Part shown: positions 6,213 through 12,079 of the stretch, piece after piece
Position numbering within the stretch: position 1 is the stretch's first letter
How the letters are laid out: every line of letters begins with the position of its first letter
DNA from: CAKVLS01 sp045651685
Lineage (GTDB): Bacteria; Bacillota; Clostridia; Christensenellales; UBA1242
DNA: 24,944 nucleotides
Direction: 5' to 3'
Assembly: GCA_045651685.1 (NCBI GenBank)
Contig: JAZRSV010000022.1
Span: forward strand, 1 to 24,944
The notes under the pieces: generated by a model
The model's database searches: none
Seen by the model: only the letters and a program-made list of their open reading frames with translations
What the model was told of the DNA's origin: nothing
Program-made: the position numbers and the translations under genes

Positions 6213-7868
6213 CTAAAATAATCCAGAAATATTAGCCTTATCATCTATAGTCATGCCAATTGCTGCTGGCTGTTTTGATAGACCTGGCATAAGTAGCATA
6301 TTTCCAGCAAGTGCTACCAAGAAACCTGCACCACTGCGAATCTCGATATCTCTAATTTTTATCTTAAAGTCAGTTGGTCTAGCAAGCAATTTTTGATCAT
6401 CTGACAAACTATATTGCGTTTTTGCAATTACGATAGGTAGTTTGTCCAAATTTAGATCTTTTATAGTTTGTATGCTTTGTTTTGCCTTATCCAAGAACTC
6501 AACACCACTCGCACCATAAACTTTTGTTGCTATGTCAGTTATTTTTTGTTCGATTGTATCATTTAGATCGTAAGCAAAACTAAAATTACTATTATCTCTG
6601 TCGCAAAGTTCTTTTACGATACTAGCAAGTTCTTTGGCACCTTTGCCACCCTTGCCCCAAACATTATTAGTACAGAATATCACGCCCATATCAACAACTG
6701 CCTTTTTGACAAGGTCAATTTCTTGTTTAGTATCTGTGGTATAGCTATTTAGAGTGACTACCAAAGGCAGTTTATAAACATCTCTTATTGTCTCAATATG
6801 TTTAATAAGGTTTGCCATGCCTATTTTTACTGCAGCTGTATTAGGTGTATCAAGATCATTTTTGTCGACACCACCATGCAGTTTTAGAGCTTTTATTGTA
6901 GCTACTAATACTACAGCATTTGGCTTTAGATCGTTAAGTCTACATTTTAGATCAAGAAATTTTTCTGCACCCAAATCTGCACCAAAACCAGCTTCGGTAA
7001 TGGTATAGTCTGCTAGTGACATAGATAGCTTTGTTGCAACTATACTATTGCAACCATGAGCAATATTTGCAAATGGACCACAGTGCACCAAAGCAGGTGT
7101 GTGGCTCAAAGTTTGCACTAAATTAGGGTAAATTGCATCCTTAAGCAAAATTGTCATAGCATCTTGCGCTTGCAAATCTCTTGCATATACAGGCTTATTG
7201 TCATATGTAAGAGCAACCATAATGTTGCCACATTTTTGTTTTAGATCGGCAAGATCTTTTGCCAAAGTTAATATAGCCATAACCTCACAAGCAGCTGTTA
7301 TAGTAAAGTTATCTTTGCGTTCTATACCGTTTTTGTTGCCTTGTGCACAGGTTATCTCTCTCAATGCTCTATCGTTAAGGTCTATACATCTATGAAACAA
7401 AACTTTTGATGGGTCTATATTTAGGGCATTGCCTTGAAAAATGTGATTGTCTATAAGACTGCAAAGCAAGTTGTTTGCGCTGGTTATAGCATGAAAGTCA
7501 CCATTAAAATGAAGGTTGATGTCTGCCATTGGTATAACTTGAGAGTATCCACCACCTGTAGCGCCACCCTTTATACCAAATACAGGACCAAGTGATGGCT
7601 CTCTTAATGCAAGACATACTCTTTCTTTTTGAAGAGCCAAAGCATCGGCAAGACCGATAGAAACGGTTGTTTTGCCAATACCTGCGCTTGTAGGATTTAT
7701 GGCAGTCACAAGTACTAGTTTGCCGTTAGGTTTTGAGTCTGGCAATTTTGTCACTTTTGCTTTATAATCACCAAATCTATACAAATCAGACTGCTGTACA
7801 CCAATCTTTTTGGCAATTTTGTCAATTTTTTGCGCTTGCACGCTATTAGCAATTTCTATATCTGTCAT
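6213..7868 (-). CDS. fhs: Formate-tetrahydrofolate ligase
   Basis: Joins formate to tetrahydrofolate using ATP, making 10-formyl-THF for purine synthesis and for formylation of initiator tRNA (Fmt, 18432-19361). The length of 551 aa is normal for the family. Landmarks are the P-loop region NPTSAGIGKTT (58-68), REPSLGPVFGIKGGATGGGY (89-108) and VATIKALKLHGG about two-thirds along. Three positions depart from the usual signatures: the usual GEGK of the P-loop is GIGK, GGAAGGGY-type is GGATGGGY, and TxRxLK is TIKALK. These look like lineage divergence rather than decay, since the frame is intact and the GKTT lysine is kept. The start is set by GGGGAGGAT. It leads a two-gene unit with the 206-aa gene. 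Confidence 0.95.
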   Translation of the reverse strand: MTDIEIANSVQAQKIDKIAKKIGVQQSDLYRFGDYKAKVTKLPDSKPNGKLVLVTAINPTSAGIGKTTVSIGLADALALQKERVCLALREPSLGPVFGIKGGATGGGYSQVIPMADINLHFNGDFHAITSANNLLCSLIDNHIFQGNALNIDPSKVLFHRCIDLNDRALREITCAQGNKNGIERKDNFTITAACEVMAILTLAKDLADLKQKCGNIMVALTYDNKPVYARDLQAQDAMTILLKDAIYPNLVQTLSHTPALVHCGPFANIAHGCNSIVATKLSMSLADYTITEAGFGADLGAEKFLDLKCRLNDLKPNAVVLVATIKALKLHGGVDKNDLDTPNTAAVKIGMANLIKHIETIRDVYKLPLVVTLNSYTTDTKQEIDLVKKAVVDMGVIFCTNNVWGKGGKGAKELASIVKELCDRDNSNFSFAYDLNDTIEQKITDIATKVYGASGVEFLDKAKQSIQTIKDLNLDKLPIVIAKTQYSLSDDQKLLARPTDFKIKIRDIEIRSGAGFLVALAGNMLLMPGLSKQPAAIGMTIDDKANISGLF

Positions 7869-7896
7869 ATCATCCTCCCCTATTTTTTATAAGTTA

Positions 7897-7925
7897 AGTA
7901 TATCACTAGTTATTTTTATAAGCAA
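7897..7925 (-). promoter_or_regulatory. Promoter for fhs
   Basis: On the minus strand, TTGCTT (7920-7925), a 17-base spacer and TATACT (7897-7902). The predicted leader is about 20 bases. It is divergent from the promoter at 7962-7990. I see no riboswitch-like structure in the short leader. Confidence 0.65.
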
Positions 7926-7961
7926 ATATTTTGTATAAGGTTAATAATTTTAATTATTAAT

Positions 7962-7990
7962 TTGACTAAAACAAAAAAAATATTTACAAT
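7962..7990 (+). promoter_or_regulatory. Promoter for the 443-aa coupling-protein-like gene
   Basis: TTGACT (7962-7967), a 17-base spacer and TACAAT (7985-7990). The start point near 7997 leaves an 11-base leader that carries GTGAGGT. Confidence 0.75.
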
Positions 7991-8007
7991 AACAATGTGA
8001 GGTTATT

Positions 8008-9339
8008 ATGCAAAAATTAAAACAGAAAAACCCAGTAAATTCAAAGGTGTTAAAAGACAACCCTTTATATACATATACCGAAGGTACAGCCGCAAAAGAT
8101 GGCAATATTGTATTGTATGAGAGAGTTATGCGCAATCGCACAGTCACTACAAAAAATAATGTTATTGTTGTAGATAGCATAAATGACTTGAGAGGCCGCA
8201 ACTACTGTGCTCTAAATATAGACAATATCATCAGACAAAAGGCAAAACCAAGCTTTGTTGTAGCTACTTTTGGCGACAAAATACTAAATTGCCACAAAAA
8301 CAACCTACTAAAGCATGATTATGACATTAATATTGTTGACTTTACAGACCCACAAGAGGGCTTGCAAATAGATGTTTTAGAAGCTTTGTTTAACGGTTAT
8401 AAAAAGAATGTAAAAAAACAACCACTTATAAGCAAAATTTATTTTGAAGCTATTGCCAACATTGTTGATGGTATCTTTAATATAGAAACTGCCGATGACG
8501 AAAGAAAAAACAACTTTGTAAAAGCTTTTTATATCAACTTGTTGCAAAACCCAAAAACCACTATTACACAGTTTAATTTTGAAAACTTATATAAAGTGTT
8601 AAAAAGCTGTTTAGCTAGCAAAAAGGTTGATACCTTGGCAAAAACATTTGAAAAGAGCGAAAAATCTGTTCAAAAACTTGCAGATTCTTTGCTAAAATGC
8701 AAACCGGCCAAATTGCAAGCTTTGATCGAAGATATTATCAACAGCATCAAAGTTTTCTTAACCCCTACTGTAAAAAAACTATGTAGCAAAAACACTCTAA
8801 ATGTAGAAAACTTCTTTGAGTATCCTTCTTGCATTGTACTTAAGATGCAACAAGAAGATAGCGCTACTAACCTATATGCCCCACTTGTTATAGAATATAT
8901 ACTTACAGAACTATATGTTAGCGCAAAACTAAATGGCAACACTATAAAAAGACCAGGATATGTTATGCTAGACAACTTAACATATTTGCCAAAGTTGTAT
9001 GATTTTAACTTTAAGATCGACCAAGGCAGAATGATTGGCCTAAAATACAGCATTGTAGTACAAAATTTAGAGCAATTAGAAAATATATATAAAGAAACCT
9101 TTAACAAAGTTATGAAAAACTTTGAAAATAAGATTTTTGTAGAGTCTAACAGAAGAGCAACTCAAACCAAACTTGCCACAGTAAAGGTAGATTCGGACCA
9201 AAAGATTAGCAAATTTAGACTATTTAACAAACCTTCTAAAACATATCATATAGATTTGTCTGGCCTAAAAGATGGCGAAGGTGTCATATTTGCAACAGGC
9301 AAAATGCCAGTTTATACACAATTTGACTTTTTAAGCTAA
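8008..9339 (+). CDS. VirD4/TraG-like coupling-protein homologue with degraded ATPase motifs
   Basis: A 443-aa protein that can be laid along the whole ATPase part of type IV coupling proteins (VirD4/TraG/TcpA-like). NNVIVVDSINDLRGRNYCAL (50-69) sits where GxSGSGKT should be. PSFVVATFGDKI (81-92) matches the 'SYVVTDPKGEL' strand, and LLKHDYDINIVDFTDP (100-115) the 'LxxxGYxIxVxNLxD' segment. GYVMLDNLTYLPKL (317-330) matches Walker B 'xxLDExxxL' with Glu replaced by Asn, followed by the conserved Gln in IVVQNLEQLENIY. GEGVIFATGKMPV (423-435) matches the C-terminal strand. The P-loop lysine and Walker B glutamate are both missing and there are no membrane helices, so I infer a cytosolic pseudo-ATPase. 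It has its own promoter and terminator and is intact. The family call is by eye; an unrelated protein is possible. Confidence 0.75.
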   Translation: MQKLKQKNPVNSKVLKDNPLYTYTEGTAAKDGNIVLYERVMRNRTVTTKNNVIVVDSINDLRGRNYCALNIDNIIRQKAKPSFVVATFGDKILNCHKNNLLKHDYDINIVDFTDPQEGLQIDVLEALFNGYKKNVKKQPLISKIYFEAIANIVDGIFNIETADDERKNNFVKAFYINLLQNPKTTITQFNFENLYKVLKSCLASKKVDTLAKTFEKSEKSVQKLADSLLKCKPAKLQALIEDIINSIKVFLTPTVKKLCSKNTLNVENFFEYPSCIVLKMQQEDSATNLYAPLVIEYILTELYVSAKLNGNTIKRPGYVMLDNLTYLPKLYDFNFKIDQGRMIGLKYSIVVQNLEQLENIYKETFNKVMKNFENKIFVESNRRATQTKLATVKVDSDQKISKFRLFNKPSKTYHIDLSGLKDGEGVIFATGKMPVYTQFDFLS

Positions 9340-9340
9340 A

Positions 9341-9374
9341 AAAAGAGCACTACATATTAGTAGTGCTTTTTTTA
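9341..9374. terminator. Bidirectional terminator between convergent genes
   Basis: AGCACTAC (9346-9353) / GTAGTGCT (9360-9367), loop ATATTA, with an A run before and a T run after. It serves the 443-aa gene (+) and the membrane-protein gene (-). Confidence 0.9.
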
Positions 9375-9665
9375 TTATAAACATATAAATACTGTACCTA
9401 TTATAAGTGCGATACTAACCAAAACGCTAAATACTAGCAAAAATACAACCGGCATCTTTAGCTTTTTTTGATTGCTAAGTAGCTGAATATAAAAATTTAA
9501 CCAAGAAATAACAAATATTAGACATAAGTTGACATAGTTGCCTGTTTTATAACTTAACACATCAAACATAATAAGTGTAGTTATAACAACCACCCCAACA
9601 ACCACAAGCAATGTTATTGCTATAATTAATACTTTAATAAATTTATCTCTGTCAAAAGCTTTCAT
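9375..9665 (-). CDS. Small membrane protein, three predicted helices, 96 aa
   Basis: I do not recognise the family. Three hydrophobic segments are clear: residues about 10-35, 44-63 and 71-95. Short charged stretches separate them (MKAFDRDKF at the N-terminus and SNQKKLK at 64-70), which suggests the N-terminus and the second loop lie on opposite sides of the membrane. There is no cleavable signal peptide. The start is set by GAGGTAAAG just upstream. It has its own promoter at 9683-9711 and shares a terminator with the convergent 443-aa gene. Its position beside a coupling-protein-like gene is suggestive only: the two are not co-transcribed. Confidence 0.8.
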   Translation of the reverse strand: MKAFDRDKFIKVLIIAITLLVVVGVVVITTLIMFDVLSYKTGNYVNLCLIFVISWLNFYIQLLSNQKKLKMPVVFLLVFSVLVSIALIIGTVFICL

Positions 9666-9682
9666 CTTTACCTCACAAACTA

Positions 9683-9711
9683 ATTATATAAAAAGAAAAA
9701 ATTTTTGTAAA
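9683..9711 (-). promoter_or_regulatory. Promoter for the small membrane protein
   Basis: On the minus strand, TTTACA (9706-9711), a 17-base spacer and TATAAT (9683-9688). Confidence 0.75.
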
Positions 9712-9738
9712 ATATTTTTAGAAATATTAAAAAAATGT

Positions 9739-9767
9739 TTGACAAAAGTTTTATAATGTATTATATT
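9739..9767 (+). promoter_or_regulatory. Upstream promoter of the tRNA cluster
   Basis: TTGACA (9739-9744), a 17-base spacer and TATATT (9762-9767). About 135 bases separate the expected start point from the first tRNA. That stretch contains a small hairpin at once after the start point (GGTTTT/AAAACC, about 9774-9790) and long A and T runs, but no gene. Confidence 0.7.
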
Positions 9768-9858
9768 GATACAGGTTTTACAAAAAAACCACCAAAAACA
9801 AGGCAAATTTTTAAGAAAAAATTTTTTTAAAAAAAATAAAAAAAGTTATAAAAAAGTG

Positions 9859-9887
9859 TTGACTTAAATAATTTGTTTTGATATATT
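9859..9887 (+). promoter_or_regulatory. Proximal promoter of the tRNA cluster
   Basis: TTGACT (9859-9864), a 17-base spacer and TATATT (9882-9887). The predicted start, near 9895, lies about 15 bases before tRNA-Val. Confidence 0.8.
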
Positions 9888-9909
9888 ATTAGAGCATGAT
9901 TACTTGCAT

Positions 9910-9985
9910 GGGAGCATAGCTCAGTTGGGAGAGCATCTGCCTTACAAGCAGGGGGTCATAGGTTCGAGCCCTATTGTTCCCACCA
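9910..9985 (+). tRNA. tRNA-Val(UAC)
   Basis: All four arms fold. The acceptor stem GGGAGCA pairs with TGTTCCC, the anticodon loop CTTACAA (9941-9947) has anticodon TAC (9943-9945), and the T arm is ATAGG-TTCGAGC-CCTAT. The 3' CCA is encoded (9983-9985). Confidence 0.97.
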
Positions 9986-10130
9986 GTAACTATTTTATGA
10001 CAAGTTACATATAATAGTACAAAAAAAGTTTTCATGTACTAATTGTATAGTATGTTGTGTTGACTTTTATATGATAAATCCTTTCATATCCCTCCTTTTT
10101 TTTGGTTAACACTTCTCATACCATACACAT
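9986..10130 (+). other. Spacer between tRNA-Val and tRNA-Gly
   Basis: 145 bases without a gene. It holds a 6-bp inverted repeat just after the CCA (GTAACT 9986-9991 / AGTTAC 10003-10008), and a second small one (AGTAC...GTACT). A TTGACT at 10060-10065 has only a poor -10 partner, so I call no promoter. I see no terminator and expect co-transcription. Confidence 0.4.
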
Positions 10131-10205
10131 GCGGGAGTGGCTCAGTGGTAGAGCGTTGCCTTGCCAAGGCAAATGTCGCGAGTTCGAATCTCGTCTTCCG
10201 CTCCA
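10131..10205 (+). tRNA. tRNA-Gly(GCC)
   Basis: Acceptor stem GCGGGAG pairs with CTTCCGC (one G-U), the anticodon loop TTGCCAA has anticodon GCC, and the T arm is GCGAG-TTCGAAT-CTCGT. The CCA is encoded at 10203-10205. Confidence 0.97.
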
Positions 10206-10253
10206 TTATTACAAAACAAAAATGTCATCAGGGAATTAAAGAAGGCAAAGCGT

Positions 10254-10327
10254 GGCACCATAGCCAAGTGGTAAGGCAGAGGTCTGCAACACCTTCACCC
10301 CCGGTCCGAATCCGGGTGGTGCCTCCA
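10254..10327 (+). tRNA. tRNA-Cys(GCA)
   Basis: Acceptor stem GGCACCA pairs with TGGTGCC, the anticodon arm has the GCA anticodon in CTGCAACA, and the T arm carries the variant loop TCCGAAT. The discriminator is U and the CCA is encoded at 10325-10327. Confidence 0.96.
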
Positions 10328-10342
10328 ATAAACCAATTAAGG

Positions 10343-10370
10343 TGCACCACTTGGTGCATTTTTTGTTTTT
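10343..10370 (+). terminator. Terminator-like hairpin inside the tRNA cluster
   Basis: TGCACC (10343-10348) / GGTGCA (10353-10358), loop ACTT, followed by TTTTTTGTTTTT. No good promoter fits between it and tRNA-Leu 9 bases later, so it is probably leaky or serves as a processing signal. Confidence 0.65.
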
Positions 10371-10378
10371 ATATACCT

Positions 10379-10464
10379 GCCGAAGTGGTGGAATGGTAGA
10401 CACAAGGGACTTAAAATCCCTCGGGGGCAACTCCGTGCCGGTTCGAGTCCGGCCTTCGGCACCA
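10379..10464 (+). tRNA. tRNA-Leu(UAA)
   Basis: A class II tRNA with a long variable arm. Acceptor stem GCCGAAG pairs with CTTCGGC, and the anticodon loop CTTAAAA has anticodon TAA. The variable arm follows the anticodon stem, the T arm contains GTTCGAGTC, and the CCA is encoded at 10462-10464. Confidence 0.97.
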
Positions 10465-10469
10465 AAAGA

Positions 10470-10499
10470 GAAACCTATTAATTTAGGTTTCTTTTTTTT
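10470..10499 (+). terminator. Terminator of the tRNA cluster
   Basis: GAAACCTA (10470-10477) / TAGGTTTC (10484-10491), then a run of eight T, 5 bases after the CCA of tRNA-Leu. Confidence 0.9.
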
Positions 10500-10529
10500 G
10501 CCCAAAACTCCCCTACAATCTTACACATA

Positions 10530-10558
10530 TTGACAATATAGCGTTTATTAGATACAAT
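10530..10558 (+). promoter_or_regulatory. Promoter for the GNAT-like gene
   Basis: TTGACA (10530-10535), a 17-base spacer and TACAAT (10553-10558), with a leader of about 13 bases that carries AGAGGTG. Confidence 0.8.
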
Positions 10559-10577
10559 ATAAATATAGAGGTGTTTT

Positions 10578-11168
10578 ATGGAAAACGAAGAAATAATATA
10601 TCCAGAAGACAAAATAATTGCTAGCAAAATGGCAAGTGGCTGTCTAATATTTGATACAAGCAGAATTGTAGCAAAAATACCTGTGACATCTAAAAAAACT
10701 GGCGAACAATTATTTTTGTATAAACTAAAAAATAGTGCTAATGATAGCTATGGCTACATGCGAAACAATATACCTTATTATCTTATTAGCGAGCAAGGTG
10801 ATGTCGTTGCCGGTGCTTGTGCAAGAACATATGGCACTTTTGACAAACCAACTGACGAGGTTGTATTTGACTACACTACCAACCCAGACTTTAGAAGTAA
10901 AGGCTATGGTACATTTTTATTAAGTCTTATGGTAAAAGAGACCTTTGACAATAGATCTTTTGACAAATTGCCTGGCGTACAATATGTGCCAGATGACAGC
11001 TTTGAACCAGCTATAACAAAGATAAAACTAGATATTGCAGAAGATAACTTTGCAAGTCAAATCGTGGCAAATAACAACGGTTTTAGGCTTTCTCAAGAGT
11101 CTGGACACCACGAATTGTCTTACTCTCAATACAAGGCACTAAATCAAACAACAAGTCAAATACAATAA
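10578..11168 (+). CDS. GNAT-like N-acetyltransferase, 196 aa
   Basis: Probably an acetyl-CoA-dependent acyltransferase of the GNAT fold. The diagnostic segment is VVFDYTTNPDFRSKGYGTFL (95-114): a beta strand leads into RSKGYG, the pyrophosphate-binding Q/RxxGxG/A motif, and then a helix. The C-terminal ASQIVANNNGFRLSQ (159-173) fits the family's 'xxLYxxxGF' end. The N-terminal 60 residues do not match the standard fold closely, and the insert at 123-150 is unusual, so the substrate cannot be guessed. It is soluble and a single-gene unit with its own promoter and terminator. The fold is moderately sure; the reaction is unknown. Confidence 0.75.
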   Translation: MENEEIIYPEDKIIASKMASGCLIFDTSRIVAKIPVTSKKTGEQLFLYKLKNSANDSYGYMRNNIPYYLISEQGDVVAGACARTYGTFDKPTDEVVFDYTTNPDFRSKGYGTFLLSLMVKETFDNRSFDKLPGVQYVPDDSFEPAITKIKLDIAEDNFASQIVANNNGFRLSQESGHHELSYSQYKALNQTTSQIQ

Positions 11169-11172
11169 AAAC

Positions 11173-11203
11173 AAGACCCCAAACTTTTGTGGGTCTTTTT
11201 TTG
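11173..11203 (+). terminator. Terminator of the GNAT-like gene
   Basis: AAGACCC (11173-11179) / GGGTCTT (11191-11197), then a T run, 4 bases past the stop codon. Confidence 0.9.
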
Positions 11204-11204
11204 T

Positions 11205-11233
11205 TTGCCTGCTAATAAAAAGTATAGTATAAT
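11205..11233 (+). promoter_or_regulatory. Promoter for cutA
   Basis: TTGCCT (11205-11210), a 17-base spacer and a perfect TATAAT (11228-11233), directly after the preceding terminator. Confidence 0.75.
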
Positions 11234-11265
11234 GTTTTATATAATAATAAAAAAGGATAATTAAG

Positions 11266-11583
11266 ATGGATTTTATAGAAGTAAAAACAACCTTTGAAGT
11301 AGAGCAAGAAGCAAAAGATATGGCCGAATTATTACTAGACAAAAAGCTAGTAGCCTGCGCTCAAATATTAGAAATAAATAGCCATTATGTATGGCGAAAC
11401 AAAAGATTTGTTGAGCACGAATATATGATAATTATGAAGTCAAAAGCTAGTCTTTATCCTCTACTTGAGAGCACAATAAAGCAAAATCACTCATACGAAG
11501 TTGCCGAAATTATCGCAACTCCTATTGTAAATTTGTCTCAAGAATATGCCGATTGGATCAAAGAAAATACCATCGAAATTTAA
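11266..11583 (+). CDS. cutA: CutA1-family divalent-cation tolerance protein
   Basis: A 105-aa small trimeric cytosolic protein of the CutA1 family, named from copper tolerance in E. coli; the true role in most bacteria is unsettled. The order of conserved segments is clear: KTTFEVEQEAKDMAELLLDK (7-26), LVACAQILEINSHYVWR (about 28-44), EYMIIMKSKASLYPLLES, the HSYEVAEII segment matching the family's HPYExPEI, and the C-terminal YADWI. The length is typical. AAGGATAA lies 8 bases before the ATG. It has its own promoter and a terminator shared with the convergent small gene at 11670-11771. Confidence 0.93.
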   Translation: MDFIEVKTTFEVEQEAKDMAELLLDKKLVACAQILEINSHYVWRNKRFVEHEYMIIMKSKASLYPLLESTIKQNHSYEVAEIIATPIVNLSQEYADWIKENTIEI

Positions 11584-11623
11584 TTATTACTTTTGTAAGC
11601 AAAATAATATATGGCACAATAAA

Positions 11624-11660
11624 TAATAAAAAAATAGGGTAAAATCTACCCTATTTTTTT
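11624..11660. terminator. Bidirectional terminator between cutA and the 33-codon gene
   Basis: AAAATAGGGTA (11631-11641) pairs with TACCCTATTTT (11647-11657), with an A run on one side and a T run on the other. It ends 10 bases before the stop codon of the minus-strand small gene, as expected for a real convergent gene pair. Confidence 0.9.
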
Positions 11661-11669
11661 ATTAAGAAA

Positions 11670-11771
11670 CTAATTGCAGTTTCTTGCACCTGCACAAGCA
11701 TTGCTGTTTGAGGCAGATTTGCCACGGCTTGAGCTTGCTTTTGATGCCTTTTTTTGAGATGATCTTGGCAT
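11670..11771 (-). CDS. Small basic Ser/Ala/Lys peptide, 33 aa, unknown
   Basis: An intact 33-codon frame from the ATG at 11769-11771 to TAG. Residues 1-24 are almost only Ser, Ala, Lys, Arg, Gln, Gly and Asn (MPRSSQKKASKASSSRGK...), strongly basic and without hydrophobic residues. The end, NACAGARNCN, holds two cysteines six positions apart. The first codons follow AAGGGGAG by 9 bases, one of the strongest ribosome sites in the window. A terminator lies directly downstream, so promoter-less chance is unlikely. I do not recognise it. It could be a nucleic-acid-binding peptide, a zinc or disulfide mini-protein, a spore component or a peptide precursor. No modification or export genes lie nearby. 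Confidence 0.65.
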   Translation of the reverse strand: MPRSSQKKASKASSSRGKSASNSNACAGARNCN

Positions 11772-12007
11772 AAGACACACTCCCCTTAAAAATTTTTTTA
11801 CAGTACCAAAAGCCATATCATGCTAACGCAAAAATAAGCAGAATAATAAAAATATTTATACGCTAACTACTTTGATAACAATATGTTAAAAAAGTCTAAT
11901 TAGACATTTTTACCCACAAATTTTTTACTCGCAAAAAACTCATGTACTGTACTATTATCTTTTGTAAAAAGCTAGGATAAATACATAAAAATTTTGGCAT
12001 ATTTTGT
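11772..12007. other. Long AT-rich non-coding stretch upstream of the 33-codon gene
   Basis: No gene is seen on either strand. On the minus strand a -10-like TATAAA lies near 11847-11852, but its -35 partner is poor. The stretch contains the palindrome at 11887-11912. Confidence 0.4.
11887..11912. repeat. 26-bp near-perfect palindrome
   Basis: GTCTAATTAGAC (11894-11905) is a perfect palindrome. Flanking A and T runs extend the symmetry to 26 bases with one mismatched pair. The 4-5 bp GC-poor stem is weak for a terminator, so a dimeric repressor site is an alternative. It lies about 115 bases upstream of the 33-codon gene. Confidence 0.5.
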
Positions 12008-12036
12008 AAAAAAAAGTAGAGCAAACTGCTCTACTT
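12008..12036 (-). terminator. Terminator of asp23-fakA
   Basis: AAGTAGAGCA (12014-12023) / TGCTCTACTT (12027-12036), a 10-bp stem with loop AAC, ending in a U run on the minus strand. Confidence 0.9.
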
Positions 12037-12079
12037 ATATTTTAATATTTAACCTATTTTGCCATGTTGTGTGCAAAAA

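Noticed and set aside
7869..8007. Riboswitch in the fhs leader (a folate or purine riboswitch would make sense)
   Set aside because: The predicted leader is only about 20 bases and has no stable structure.
10060..10089. TTGACT as a separate promoter for tRNA-Gly
   Set aside because: No acceptable -10 lies 16-18 bases downstream.
10070..10110. Minus-strand GGAGGG followed by a six-codon frame (MKGFII) between two tRNAs
   Set aside because: The spacing to the ATG is only 2 bases and the peptide is trivial; it is best explained by chance in a T-rich stretch.
10145..10505. Overlapping frames on both strands across the tRNA cluster
   Set aside because: They are read through tRNA genes; peptides such as GRTRTGTELPPRDFKSL are the well-known false product of tRNA-Leu antisense.
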